Made by a program: the position numbers and the translations under genes. From the NCBI GenBank assembly GCA_935421135.1, contig OW285193.1:8488496-8552495 (forward strand): DNA of 64,000 nucleotides, written 5' to 3'. Below, piece by piece: positions 33,275 to 45,462 of this stretch. Under the pieces are notes generated by a model that searched no databases, was not told where the DNA came from, and worked only from the letters and a program-made list of their open reading frames with translations. Each line of letters starts with the position of its first letter. The stretch's first letter is position 1. Source of the stretch: Bugulina stolonifera (lineage: Eukaryota; Bryozoa; Gymnolaemata; Cheilostomatida; Bugulidae).

Positions 33275-36200
33275 ATGACGAATAAAGAGAAAGCTTTGCT
33301 CTATGGTACTGTTGTTGGACTTGGTCTACTTGGAGTTCTGTTACTAATAGCCTGTATAATCTGCAAGTTCTGTATATCAAGTAAGAAGGCTCAACGTTGG
33401 AGTGGTCTCGATAAGTTTCTTGGTAACGATACTAAGCCCAAGGCTAAGGATGATGACACATACAAAGAGGTATAATTTGTAAATTACATAATATATAAAT
33501 AGTATACACGAAAATGCATAGTTATAAATTGCCAGCTAGTTTCCTGTATCAGTTGTTGTGCGTTCCAATCTGCATGGCACACCTTTGATAAAGTTGAGCA
33601 TTTCTAGAATGGGAAAGGTTGAAGACATCCAGATAGATTATTTTTGAGGTCATTAGATGACCTTGAGGAGAAGAGTGATTATGCATGATGCGTATTAAGC
33701 AGACAGGCGTCATACTACATGCTTAGATGCTTGTTAGCTATTTGACACAATTCCCAATGGGAAAATTATAGATATTAACACAATGTGTGAACATTGCAGC
33801 ATTGTGGACCCTTGCATATCTCCTACACTAAGTAATATGACTTATAATTGCACATATTGTACTATCTCCTTCACTTTTAGAAGAGCACTTGCTCTAACGA
33901 GTCTGATCTGATGCTGAAGATGCAACAAGGAGAGTACGTTGGATATGATACGTTAGAGAGAGACATCAGCATACCCAAGTTACCAGACATCAGAGAGCGA
34001 ACCGGAGCACATAACGGCTATCAAAGTAGCTCAAGAATACCATGTGATGTATTTACTTCCCCAGGCAAAGAAAAGACAACTTCAATCAGTTTAGAATTAA
34101 TTTCTAACTGTGACGAACAAAAAGCAGCTTGTGCTAATAGCAGGAGTCTTGATGAAAAATTATCAGACTCATACCGACAATCAATTGATACCAGTGTGGA
34201 TATGACAGATTTGAAATCTGCCGTGCAGGCGGCTGTTAAACCCCAAGTAGTCCCAAAAGTCCCTAATAGGTACATGTACAATGGAACAACAGCACACTCT
34301 TTTCATAATAGTTATACTATATACGAAGAGTCGAGTGACCTTTCTGGAAGTGAGTCAATGGTTCAAAGTCAGACTCGTGTTAGTGATCACTCTGATGCTG
34401 AGAGTCACTCTACTGATGAAGGTAGGAGTCACAGTTACATCTTGTAGTTCTATTTCCTGTATTTTTATTTATAATAATTACCCATTATTCATGCTTTTTT
34501 GTCTGTTAGGTTCAACAGCAGAGAATTTCTTGTAATATTTTAATTGTGTCATAACCAAGGCTCATTGAAGTTCCCAACGAAGAAGTTGCCTTCTCTATTA
34601 TATTACTGTCAGTATATGTGATGTAATAAATGCATCTAAATGTGATACTAGGGAAGGTTGAGTAAAAATAAATAGAGAACACCATCTCCTGCTTCAGTAA
34701 ATAGTCAATGCTACTTGAAACTTTCTCTTTATGCACCTACTTGTTTTGAAGCCTGTGTCCCAAGGTGAAACCTGTATGAAAGCTTACATTTATTGAAGCT
34801 CATTGAAATTAAGAGCTTAGTAAGTGGTTTGGTTTCCTGCCGATTCTATCATATATTATAAATATACATTTAGGTTCGCAGAGTGATGCAACCAGTGAGA
34901 GTTCCTATACTCATCAATTTGGATCATCTCAAGATCTGTTGGACCACCACTTGGATGACAGCGGTTTGGGACAAGTAGAATATTCCCTTCAATATCACAG
35001 GTAACTGGATATAGATCTCAGGCTAGCTTTTAAGAAAGTAAATTATATCCATGCCTGCGCTCACAAGTCACAGGTATATGGATAGCCAATGGAATTTGAT
35101 TAGTAGTATTATATTACATGTACACACAGACACTGTACCTGTACATCTATAATAAATTACATGTACATGATGTGTATACACAAAATATATTATTCATGCG
35201 TTGGTAAATATTTGCATTATATAATATTTCGTTAATTGTACCGCATATTACCATATATTTATGGTATAGTTGATACAATGTTACATAATATAACTATATA
35301 ATGGTTGAGATTTTTATGTCATATTTAGATGGTTTAATAGTACTCTTTTGTGAAGCAATATGGATTGCCTTAGGGGGCATAATGTATTTTAGTTTACTTA
35401 ATAATCCTTTGAGATGTCAGACGCCAATTTATTCGTGGAACGCTTTTACTAATTCTTGAAAATGTCAGCCCTTTACACACAAGAAGAAGTTATGTTATGT
35501 GTGCAGGTGCTAGTCAGTGCTTTACTGCAATTAAGCACCCATTACATTACTTAACTGACTACCCATTGTTGCATCATAGCTGTCTCACAAATTGGAAATT
35601 GAGAAGGAATCAGCTAAGTCCCACATAGTTTCCTTAAGTGGACATGGGACTAAGGCTATTGCTGCTCACAGTAATCACGGTGTCTCTGTACTATTTGTCT
35701 GTTTACAGGGACTCTGGTCAGCTTGTGCTGCATATAATTCAGGCTCACAATCTAGACATACCAGTTAGTGCAACCGGAGAGCTTCCAGATACGTATATAA
35801 AAGCTTTTGCCTCCCACTCTGATGACCTTGACCCAAAGAAACAAACCAAAGTAGGTAACAAAAGTAGCATTAGGATTTAGTGTTCGGTTGGTGTATTGAA
35901 CAATTATATGTAAATACTTTTGCAATTTTACTTATAGCACTAAAACTGGTAAGATTTCATCAAATTCAATTCAAGCTTCAGCACTCAAATACCAAGATAC
36001 CAAGCTTCTTGTTTTGAAAGCGCTGAAACCCAGGCTAACTAGAGCATTTGTATTCTCTCACTATTATATACATGTGTCGTCGTCTTGAACCTGGTCGTAA
36101 ATCATAAATAGCTGCCACACAATTAGCTATGTGCGTAATGTTCAAGATGTGAACTGATAATTGATTAACATGAAGTAAATTGTAAATTAAAAATAGACTT

Positions 36201-38897
36201 GATGAAGGGTTCAATTCTATTTAAATACGACCCATATATTAGTGAAAGCTACTTTAGAGATAATATAGCGTAATTTCCAATAGCTGACATGTGTTAACTT
36301 TAAGTGCAATGACTCTCGGAAGTAGCATATTCAACCGGTAAGACAGTAGTTGAATTACTTATATTTTACTTTGTAGATATGTAAATCCACAGCAAATCCA
36401 ATATTTAAAGAGAATTTTATATTTCGCATGACACCCGCTGACTTTCATACAGTCAACCTAACGTTACAAGTGTTCACAAGGGACCACTACGCTAGACAGA
36501 AACTGGTTGGAGAGATACTCATCAAGCTCTCTCCCTTATGCAGCATTGATAGTTATAGAACTTGGTCTAATATTCTAGACTATGATCACCAGGTTGGTTC
36601 TCGTACTCAGGTCTCCCACCCACATAGCATTTAGTAACATAGTCGATTAACTATGAGGTGTATAATCTGATTGACAAGTTCTGTTCTAGCGATTCATAAA
36701 TATCAAAATTTTAATAAAAATAGTCAGCTCTGTGATATTTAGATTACATCAGAATAGACTGAGAGTGTGTATCTTTGTTGTGATAGAATGAGGGAAGGAT
36801 ACCAGTAGCCTGCCGCTTGTGATTAGGTTTTACATGTACTAGTCAGTCAGCCAATGATTGGTGCTGACTTGATCCACATACAAATGCAATCAGTGTGTTT
36901 AGAGATAGTAAAAATATTAACATGTAATCATTTGAATACATGAAGGGTTATGTTATTTGCACCGCATGACAGCAATGACAGTTATGTGGCCTACCATGTA
37001 AATTGACATCAAATTTCTAGTCGACAGTATAACAACTTGCTAACGATATGTTGAGTGTTATAACATTCCTCTATATAATTACTCAGACATCTATAGAATT
37101 ATCTATGCAATTATCATAGAATAGTTCTACGCAGACATCTACATGTACATGTATGTATAATAGAGTGATAAAATCACATAGATTTCCTTCCCACTAATGT
37201 AATTAGGTCAATATGACTGATGGCGAGCAATTTTACATATACATGTATGTACATGTAGTAGAATTGACACTAGTTAGTTATTTTACAAAGTTGTCTTCTC
37301 TCCGTTTCACAAAATGATTGTGTACTGAGGGGGTGACTCCTACAGAATTCTGTATTTTATAGCCTTTGGGATCTTGTGGAGAGGTTAGGGTTGCATTGAA
37401 ATATAGCCAGGAATCAGAAGAACTAAGTGTAGTGTTATCAGAGCTTAAGTCTCTCAAGCTACAGAATTCTCCTGTCTATCAAACTAAAGGTAATAGTCAC
37501 TCAGCACATACATGTACAAGTAAGTGTGCACAGGCATAGTTTGTGTTCATGCACTGACAACTAACATTTGTAAGAGTAGTAAAGTTAAATGTGAGATACT
37601 CCAGAAATTAAGACTGAGGGTGGGAAAACACCTGTACTGATTGTTACACTATTGTACATGTAAGTATTCGATATAGTGTGTGGAGTTGTCTCATCTTGTA
37701 CGGTTGTTCTCAGTTGGACATCCATTAGCAACTTTCAAATTTTCCAGTTTTGGTTTGAAACTAAACATTAAAATTTGATATATTTATTGTTATTATCTTG
37801 CTCCCTAATTTAATATGCATGTGCTTCCTTTCATTCATGTGGAAAGGTTGTTATAAAAGGGTCTAACTTGGAAAGATTTAGTTTCTGGAATATTAATTCT
37901 AGAATTATTATGATGTTATATTTTGTAATACGTTTGTATTTTAGATATCTATTTGGCAGTGACAATATTCACAGAGTCAAATCTACCTCAAATAAAGAAA
38001 AGAACCGCCAAACACTCCATTTATAGGTCCTCGAACTCTAGAGCCATTGGTGGTAAACCATTACAGTTCAAGGGAATAAACCATCTAGCCATTCATGTAA
38101 GTGTTCACATATAATGTATGGCTTATTTGTTACACAGTAGAGAGAAGTGGTGGTGGTAAAACTTCCAGTATGAGAATATTATTTACCTATCCTAAGTTCT
38201 TCAACGACTTCCCACATTCTACATTTAGAAACCAATCACCCTGAATGTCTAGGGACCCAGGCTACGATGATCCATTCTCAATCTGTTCATCCTCAGTCTA
38301 GATAACTAGATACAAGAAGATGACATTGTATCAGGTCTAATTGTAGTCTAGTCACATTACATATAATTGAACAAGTATTAATCGATTCTCTGGTTATATA
38401 GACTATATCATTATAGAAATTTGGAGGTACTGTGGGTTTAATAAAGTGTGTAATACATGTTATTATATACAATACAAGCACAAGATACATGTAAGTTTAT
38501 GGGTGAAGACGATGCAATAGTGCATAATGTTACTACGAGTCTTTCCGATTGTTTTTTTGGAAGGTGATTATTTGTTTAATTTTGATGAGCTGCAAGAACG
38601 ATTTTTAATTATTCTATATTCTAATTTGCTGGATGCCGTATTGTGCCTGTTCATATATTACAGGACAGTAAACTGCTAATAGAAATGTGTGAAGAGTTCC
38701 CCGACAAGTCTCATGAGACCTTAGGCTACACTATCTTAGGAGCAGGGACTACAGATACAGAGTATGCCCACTGGCTGTTAATAGACAGTATGGCTGCCAA
38801 CTCAAACCACCCGCAAGAACCTGTCAGTATGTGGCATGACATTCATATCAAACCACCCAGAAGCAAATACAGATGGCCCCATCGAAGTTCAAGATGA
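33275..38897 (+). CDS. Synaptotagmin-like membrane protein with two C2 domains, 577 aa, eight exons
   Basis: Exons 33275-33469, 33881-34421, 34874-35000, 35709-35850, 36377-36592, 37363-37489, 37945-38096 and 38664-38897 (TGA); 1734 nt. Order: a short N-terminus, one transmembrane helix at residues 9-30 followed by a Cys-containing CKFC juxtamembrane segment (possible palmitoylation), a long Ser/Thr/Asp-rich linker (about 66-280), C2A (about 283-405, LVLHIIQAHNLDIP...DTYIKAF) and C2B (about 411-555). The C-terminus HWLLIDSMAANSNHPQEPVSMWH matches the synaptotagmin C2B ending (HWxxMLxxPRxPxxxWH). Several acidic Ca2+-ligand positions look replaced: DPY is DTY, and the second loop reads FTRDHYARQKLVGE instead of a DxD-type loop. 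Membrane traffic without classical Ca2+ sensing is likely (inference). The exact subfamily is unclear. Confidence 0.88.
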
Positions 38898-38916
38898 TTG
38901 TGTGATAATATAGAAG

Positions 38917-38986
38917 ACACTGTTATGGTTATAATTTATTATAATATAATATGTTATATTATAATAAATTATAACCATAACAGTGT
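38917..38986. repeat. Perfect 33-bp-arm hairpin in the 3' UTR of the synaptotagmin-like gene
   Basis: Starting 20 bp after the stop codon, two 33-nt arms (ACACTGTTATGGTTATAATT... and its exact reverse complement) flank a 4-nt TATG loop. A polyadenylation-like ATTAAA follows at 39047 and AATAAA at 39218, so the hairpin would lie in the mature 3' UTR. It could be a tiny foldback insertion or an RNA structure. Confidence 0.95.
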
Positions 38987-39412
38987 AATAACATGCACAG
39001 TCAAATGTACATATAACATATACAATGTAGATGAATATTGAAAGCCATTAAACTTTGCTTACAGTAAATTGTTTGACAAAGGGCTTCTAAAAATTACGCG
39101 TTGTGCCATTTTATTCCACAGTCAAATCCTTTGGCATAGAGAACCTTTGTAAATACATTATGCTTGTTTTTGTTTATTTTTCATTCTTTTTGTAAAGCAC
39201 AGCTCTTGTTTTGCAGCAATAAAACTTCTGAATCAACAATTGGTTTGCAATATTATACATGCTACATAGCATGTGGGAACAGAATGCTTGATCAACCTGA
39301 GCATCAAACCAAATCACTTCTACTTTATTTCTTGACACACTTTACAACCATAGCACACATACAATGTGCATGCACATAAAATAATATTCTTGCACTGCTT
39401 GCTGGCATTCAG

Positions 39413-39512
39413 GCGCTATTGATCGTAATAAGAAGTCGTCCTCTCTTAATTTCCAAGAGAACAGAAATTGAAATAGATCAACTTGTTATTATGATCAATA
39501 GCTTATGAGTGT
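39413..39512. mobile_element. Internally deleted MITE fragment related to the 30.3-kb element
   Basis: Carries 'tattgatcgtaataagaag' and 'gtcgtcctctcttaatttcc' on the left and 'atgatcaatagcttatgag' on the right, the same subterminal sequences as the 30341-30817 element, separated by only about 50 bp. Confidence 0.65.
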
Positions 39513-39580
39513 CTTTATAAAGGCATGTTTTTGTATCTGATGTTATTTTATGTTAGGATTTTTAATTTGTCAGTTGAGAA

Positions 39581-39690
39581 GGTTGCTGAGCTGGTGTAGT
39601 GGTAATGTGTGCTGTCCACTGTGTGAGGCGATTAGCAGACTAGGTGCAGTAGAGGCCCCGGGTTTAAACCTCAGTCAGGGTTCATGTTTA
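39581..39690 (+). repeat. tRNA-like SINE head
   Basis: An A-box-like GAGCTGGTGTAGTGGTAA near 39588-39605 and a B-box-like GGGTTTAAACCTC at 39660-39672 are spaced as in a tRNA gene with a long variable arm. No acceptor stem closes and the B box has two changes from GGTTCGANTCC. It is more likely a tRNA-derived SINE or dead tRNA than a working tRNA. Confidence 0.45.
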
Positions 39691-39940
39691 GGCCCAGGAC
39701 AAGTATTTTCATAGGCGTGGAATCTAATCTCTGACTGCTCAATTGGCACATTGAAAATTTTTGCATAAAGTAATTAATGTCATCTATGAAATCAAACTAC
39801 CTAGCACTACACATACATGTATTTTGTAATTGTACTCTTGAAACAGTTCTTAACGGGAGTTGTGTTTTCTTGGGGAAAACTCTGCAGGTAGAATTATTGG
39901 GAGAAAATTTAAACGATATGCGCACGCAAAAATAAGTTTT

Positions 39941-40011
39941 CCTTCTTTTCCGGCATATGTCAGCCCCATAGCCGACGCTACAATAAAGGGTTCTCTAATT
40001 AACCAGGCAAA
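39941..40011 (+). promoter_or_regulatory. RPL5 5' TOP leader
   Basis: A pyrimidine tract CCTTCTTTTCC begins at 39941, 71 nt upstream of the RPL5 ATG. It is a plausible transcription start with a terminal oligopyrimidine motif, the translation-control element of ribosomal protein mRNAs. The exact start is inferred. Confidence 0.55.
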
Positions 40012-42695
40012 ATGGTATGTAAGACCATCATGAAGACACTTGATTGGTTTAATATTTGATTTGCGGCGCTCATTTTTTGCACATGTCTAACAAAAGCGAT
40101 ATTGCAATAGTGTTTTTACTGGATGTTTGTGGATTAAGATGGACGGAGATTTTGTGAAGAAAAATGAGGACTTGCCACGTTAAAGCAAGGGTTTTCCGTC
40201 TTATGTTGTTGCCTAACAAACAAAAAAGTATGATTTGCAAGTTAGTATTTTATCTATCTAACAACTACAAAACGTAATTGTCTCGGTGTTGATGTGATAT
40301 TAAAATTATAAAAAAATGAAAATAATTATAATATAAATATCAATTCAATAGAAAATAATTATAATTAACAGTTATTATTATAATTAACAGTTATTATTAT
40401 AATTAACAGTTATTATTATATTATAGTAGTTATAAACAAAGTATTGGATTTGATATTCAATGATGTAGCCTGTTCTATCGTAATCGATAGTCGTCTCTAT
40501 GATTTTATGCTGTACTGTTGCTGTAGCAATTTAACATTAAAACTGAACTTTCCATAAGGGAGATTGTTACTACTCTGCTCGCCTACAAATTAAAACTAAT
40601 GGTCAGACTTGCCTACCATGTCGCAATGACTAAATACTAGACTCCAATCTTTATCGTCAACCTTGTTTTTCAAGGACGCGTAGTCATGAAGGTAGAACAT
40701 AATACAAGACATTCATGAATGTGTTAAGCAGCCTGCTACTTGAATTAAATTATCAAATCGGCAATTGTTCTTATCACATTTCAGACTGGGTTTGTGAAAG
40801 TTGTAAAGAATAAAGCTTACTTCAAGCGATTTCAAGTAAAGTTCAGAAGGAGGCGAGAAGGAAAAACTGACTACTATGCTCGTCGTCGTTTGGTAGTACA
40901 AGAGAAGAACAAATACAACACCCCCAAGTACAGACTGATTGTCCGATTTACCAACAAGGATGTCATCTGTCAAGTGAGTCATTACTATATACTATCATTG
41001 TGTTGTTGCAATTATAATTAGCAGAGTGCACTTTTGCTGTTCAAGCGAGGTAGTTCTTACCTATTCTCGTATGGAAAACCGGTGCGAAATCAAGAGAGCT
41101 CCATTCCATTAGCATGTAGAGTGTCTATGGTGCTATACCAAGTGAGCTAACATTTCTGATGCAATGTTGTTTTTCAGCTCCACCGTCCACAAGGTAATCT
41201 GTATTTATAGTACTACTGACTGATGTTTCTTTACAGGTAGCATACGCCCAACTCGAAGGAGACATGATCATATGCGCTGCATATGCACATGAGCTCCCAA
41301 GATACGGTTTAAAGGTCGGGTTGACCAACTATGCCGCCGCATACTGTACTGGACTGCTGTTAGCTAGACGTCTACTCAACAAGTACAAATTGGATGGCCT
41401 GTATGCAGGTCAGGAAGAGGTTTGTGCCTCTACATTACTATAATCATTTGGTAGTTACATTTGCATGGTGAATCAAAGTTGCTGTATTATAGAAATAAGA
41501 GTGATCACAGCACAATGAAATTAATTCTACCCCACCCTTTGTACCTGCTACTCAGTTTCTTAGGTAGTATTCTAAGTGATGGGTAATATTAATTGTTTTT
41601 ATAATTAGGTTGATGGTGATGAATACAACGTAGAAGCTCTGGATGACCAACCCGGACCATTCCGAGCCTTCCTTGATGTTGGTCTGGTACGTACCACCAC
41701 TGGTGCTAGAGTGTTTGGAGCTATGAAGGGTGCTGTCGATGGAGGTATTGATATCCCCCACAGGTATGTATACTAACTGAAGTAAAGAGCACTCGACTGT
41801 GACGCGTTGATTTTTGCTCGTCTTTCTTACACTTGAACGTATAGTTATTGGCTGCTCATCATTGGATAATTTTACAGCATGAAGAGGTTCCCAGGATATG
41901 ACAATGAGAGTGATGAGTTCAACGCTGAGGTTCACCGTAAGCACATCATGGGTGGCCATGTTGGCGAATACATGACCCATCTTCAGGTAAGTTTTGCTCC
42001 ACTTTTCCTGATTTTAATCAACTCCTAGCCAGCTGGATTATGTAAATGATTCGAGAATCCAACACTAGTAATGGAGTTAGAACTGATTAATTCACTCGGT
42101 TGGAGTCCTTGGCAACTTTGTGTGATTTAACTTGGTTGACAAGTGTAGTTACTTACTTGCAATGTTTATAGGCTGGCAGCTAAATTGTATGGATCCTGCT
42201 TTTTTGCTCCACCGAAGATCTGATCTAGTTTTGTCCCTAATTTTGTTGATTCATTACTACTAAGGGGCCTGTAATTCCTTGTCAATGAGCCGATCCTTTG
42301 TTCTGTCCTGTAGGATGAGGACTCTGAGGCTTTCCAAAGACAGTTTGGTAGATTCATCAAGCTGGGAATCAGTGCTGACAACATAGAAGAGATGTACAAG
42401 AAAGTGCATTCTGCCATTAGAGCTGACCCAGCTGCCAAACCTGCTCCTAAGAAGGAGACTAAGGGCAAGCCCAAGAGGTGAGTCAGCTTTACTAGTCTAG
42501 TTGATGTTCTTGATAGCTGAACCTTGTCGTTGACTTTGTTTTAGGAATATACATACATATCATGCAGAAGATAGCAAACTGTTCACCTTCCCTTGTAGAT
42601 GGAACCGAGCTAAGATGAACCTTGCCCAGCGCAAGGATCGTGTCAAGCAGAAGAAGGAGGCATTCTTGAGAAAAGCAGCTGCAGGAGACGCATAA
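40012..42695 (+). CDS. RPL5: 60S ribosomal protein L5 (uL18), 299 aa, seven exons
   Basis: Exons 40012-40014 (the ATG alone), 40785-40973, 41237-41419, 41609-41763, 41878-41986, 42314-42477 and 42599-42695 (TAA); 900 nt. The first exon carries only the initiator codon, a common ribosomal-protein gene layout. The protein binds 5S rRNA and, with uL5, forms the 5S RNP of the large subunit. Visible family blocks: [81 protein letters not shown] and the basic tail ([20 protein letters not shown]). AATAAA at 42744-42749. Vertebrate RPL5 introns host snoRNAs; I searched these introns for C/D boxes and found none convincing. Confidence 0.97.
40352..40425. repeat. Tandem repeat of about 21 bp in RPL5 intron 1
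   Basis: Three to four copies of a unit close to aattaacagttattattat, AT-only apart from one CAG per unit. Confidence 0.8.
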
Positions 42696-43317
42696 ACCAC
42701 CCTCTTGTGATAGTCTGTTGAGTTTTTGATAACTTATTTCTGCAATAAATTTGTCGACACACTGAACGAACATGTGTTTGAATTTATCGACTTCTCGACT
42801 ACCCAAACCTTTCTTTGCCTTTGTTGTTCATATGCAAGGTAAGTGTGCTCATATGCCTAGAGGTGAACATGCCGTATTGTAAGTTACACCTTTGAAATAA
42901 TTAGGTGCAGGCGTATGTAGAAGACCTGACTGTTGTCCCATACTTTAACATTAGTACCTAGCATAACCTATATGTGTCCCTGATTGATTGACTTTGGTTT
43001 AGTTACCTAATGACTGTTGTCCTCGAGTGATACTCCTTTCTGGCTAGAGTCTATCCTTGTTTGAAACTGTAGGTCTTGTTTGCAGGTTATATGGACCCTG
43101 GCGTTGCAGGCCCTGGTGCTTGCCCAAGCGCTACTGTACTGGTTATGAATTCCACCTCTTAATGTCATGTGCATGCTCTGGAAACAACGTCAAGGGCCAT
43201 TTTTCTCAGTCTGGAACTTGGACACGGAAGGTGAGCTTAATTGTGTTTATTCTGCTAGGGTCATTCTCTAGTCTAGTCAATCCATCTACAGTATCATCAG
43301 CTGAGCACTGTTGTTGT

Positions 43318-43394
43318 GAAGGTTATGATGAGATTTACAGTTCTGCTACTGAGTGTATGCTGCTGAATACTATACCAAAACCACTGACACCTTC
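43318..43394 (+). ncRNA. Box C/D snoRNA, family C copy 1
   Basis: C box ATGATGA at 43325-43331, D box CTGA at 43384-43387, terminal stem GAAGGT/ACCTTC (6 bp), internal CTGA (D' candidate) in 'gctactgagtg'. The 3' end is 73 nt upstream of the exon at 43468. No rRNA target recognised. Confidence 0.85.
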
Positions 43395-43617
43395 TATATT
43401 CTGACTATACAGACTCGACTGACTGGATTCTCAGTAATTTGGACATTGGATGCGAATAATAATGCAGCAAATCTGATTGTAGGTACCATCGCTGATTGAA
43501 TATTTACAAGAGTGAACAAGAGTTTTGAGGTGAATAGTGCATACATTAAATGATAGTGATATTTATAAACTAGGTGGCTACTTGTTGATGTGCATTTGAT
43601 ATATGATTCGTAGTTGT

Positions 43618-43705
43618 ACAGCACTGTAGTGATGACGTACCTTGCTACTTTAAACCCAGCTCTCTCAATATATTGTGTGGATATGGTACTATCTGAATGT
43701 TTTGT
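43618..43705 (+). ncRNA. Box C/D snoRNA, family A copy 1 (28S rRNA guide)
   Basis: C box GTGATGA at 43629-43635, D box CTGA at 43693-43696. Stem ACAGCAC/GTTTTGT pairs at six of seven positions. The D'-side antisense TAAACCCAGCTC is complementary to the conserved 28S segment GAGCTGGGTTTA. The 3' end is 76 nt upstream of the exon at 43782. Confidence 0.85.
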
Positions 43706-43898
43706 TGACTAATATAACTATATTATATGCTGATTTTCATGTATGGTCATTTAGTTATTGGTTTCCAATGTGTTATTACAGCTGTGTTTAATGTGAAGTT
43801 AGTAAAGGATGCTGTCTTATTGTATCAGTCTGGTGTTCATCAAGATCGAGTCAGAGAGTAAGTACAATACGCACTGTTCCCTTTGCTGTGTTTAGTAA

Positions 43899-43964
43899 TA
43901 TGTAATGATGAAAAACAGCTCACACCGATATATAAGTGAGTAGACACTCGAACACCTGAACATA
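43899..43964 (+). ncRNA. Box C/D snoRNA, family B copy 1
   Basis: C box ATGATGA at 43905-43911, D box CTGA at 43956-43959, terminal stem TATGT/ACATA. The 3' end is 83 nt upstream of the exon at 44048. Confidence 0.85.
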
Positions 43965-44180
43965 ATGTATTACTTCATGTAATGCACCTTTTAGGAACTC
44001 CTCATGTTATTGTGATGTTATAATTGAACTGGCTGGTTTGTTTACAGGCCTGATGCTATATGGGCTGGGGATGTTGCACATCTATTTGCTGTCTGTCTTA
44101 GGAAGCATTTCTCTCTGAAGGTAAGTTCTTCATTGGGTAACTTAGCGTACCTGTGTTTAGTTGTATGTGATATTTAATAA

Positions 44181-44246
44181 TATGTAATGATGAAAAACAG
44201 CTCACACCGATATATAAGTGAGTAGACACTCGAACACCTGAACATA
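44181..44246 (+). ncRNA. Box C/D snoRNA, family B copy 2
   Basis: C box 44187-44193, D box CTGA 44238-44241, stem TATGT/ACATA. It is identical to copy 1 between the boxes. The 3' end is 78 nt upstream of the exon at 44325. Confidence 0.87.
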
Positions 44247-44460
44247 ATATATTGCTTCACGTAATGCACCTTTTAGGAACTCGCGTTACTGTGATGTTAT
44301 AATTGAACTGACTTTTGTTTACAGGCCAGTTGCTATATGGGTTAGGGCTGTTGCACGTCTAGTTGCTGTCTTAGGAAGCATTTCTCTGTGAAGGTAAGTT
44401 CTTCATTCAGTAACTTGATGTACCTGACCATTGAAACAGCTCATACTTGTAACTGTTTGT

Positions 44461-44536
44461 GGGGCTTATGATGAGATTTACAGTTCTGCTACTGAGTAGA
44501 TACTGCTGAATACTATACCAAAACCACTGACGCCCT
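44461..44536 (+). ncRNA. Box C/D snoRNA, family C copy 2
   Basis: C box 44468-44474, D box CTGA 44527-44530. The terminal stem has changed to GGGC/GCCC, so pairing is kept with different bases than copies 1 and 3. The 3' end is 71 nt upstream of the exon at 44608. Confidence 0.85.
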
Positions 44537-44813
44537 TGCTTTGTTTTCTCAATGGTACTGATGTGTACATTTTTTATGGTTTTCTAACATTGTCTGTTTG
44601 ATTGCAGACAGTTGGTTGGGTATGCTGCTCTCTGAGCTGAGTCATCAGGTCACCTGCAATGAGGTGAGAATATTAACAGTTCTCGGGAATATTCTAGAGT
44701 TCTAGCTTGTAGGCATGTCGCCTCAGTGATTCACCCAAGCAGTATGGGGACTAATATACGCAGTAGTTTCGTTACCAATTGAGATTCAGTCGGTGAGCAT
44801 CTGTCTCAGTTGT

Positions 44814-44901
44814 ACAGCATTATAATGATGACGTACCTTGCTACTTTAAACCCAGCTCTCTCAATATATTGTGTGGATATGGTACTATCTGAATGTGTTG
44901 T
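44814..44901 (+). ncRNA. Box C/D snoRNA, family A copy 2
   Basis: C box ATGATGA 44825-44831, D box CTGA 44889-44892, stem ACAGCAT/GTGTTGT (7 bp including two G-U). TAAACCCAGCTC is retained. The 3' end is 70 nt upstream of the exon at 44972. Confidence 0.87.
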
Positions 44902-45083
44902 GTCTAGCTGTGTATGTAATTGAGTATTATGTTTACCGACTATAATATAGTGTAGGCTTGGTATTTTGTAGCAGGTATAAGATTGGCACAAGGGCTTGTG
45001 TTCTTATGGTGGCATGCCTGATTTTTCAAGATTGATTCAGATGTAAGTACAATATGAACTGTTCCCATTGCTGTGTTTAGTAA

Positions 45084-45149
45084 TATGTAATGATGAAAAA
45101 CAGCTCACACCGATATATAAGTGAGTAGACACTCGAACACCTGAACATA
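45084..45149 (+). ncRNA. Box C/D snoRNA, family B copy 3
   Basis: C box 45090-45096, D box CTGA 45141-45144, stem TATGT/ACATA. The 3' end is 77 nt upstream of the exon at 45227. Confidence 0.87.
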
Positions 45150-45374
45150 CATGTATATTATGTATTCCGATAGAACCAACTTCTATCCTGTTTTATTGTG
45201 CCTATATTGGTTGCAATGTATTGTAGTTTTACCAATCTATTGGGAAGGCTATAGTGGCGAGGAAACCAGTTGGTCTTAGACAGTTTTATGGTGAGTAGCT
45301 ATGAGTGTACATGCAGCTGATGAGTAAAAATATTGATGGTCAACTAGCAAATACTAATTGGCGATCTCAGTTGT

Positions 45375-45462
45375 ACAACACAGCAATGATGACGTACCTT
45401 GCTACTTTAAACCCAGCTCTCTCAATATATTGTGTGGATATGGTACTATCTGAACGTGTTGT
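45375..45462 (+). ncRNA. Box C/D snoRNA, family A copy 3
   Basis: C box 45386-45392, D box CTGA 45450-45453, stem ACAACAC/GTGTTGT (7 perfect pairs). TAAACCCAGCTC is retained. The 3' end is 70 nt upstream of the exon at 45533. Confidence 0.88.

Larger units (their letters stand above)
38898..39940. other. 3' UTR and spacer before RPL5
   Basis: Contains the hairpin at 38917-38986, a MITE fragment at about 39413-39512, and a tRNA-like SINE at about 39581-39690. No other coding signal was seen. Confidence 0.5.

Noticed and set aside
39581..39690. Functional tRNA gene
   Set aside because: A- and B-box-like words are present, but no closing acceptor stem or clean anticodon arm can be drawn. A SINE head is more likely.
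40450..40548. C/D snoRNA in RPL5 intron 1 (aatgatgt ... ctga)
   Set aside because: The flanks do not pair and the D box is about 240 nt from the acceptor. The other RPL5 introns also lack a convincing box pair.
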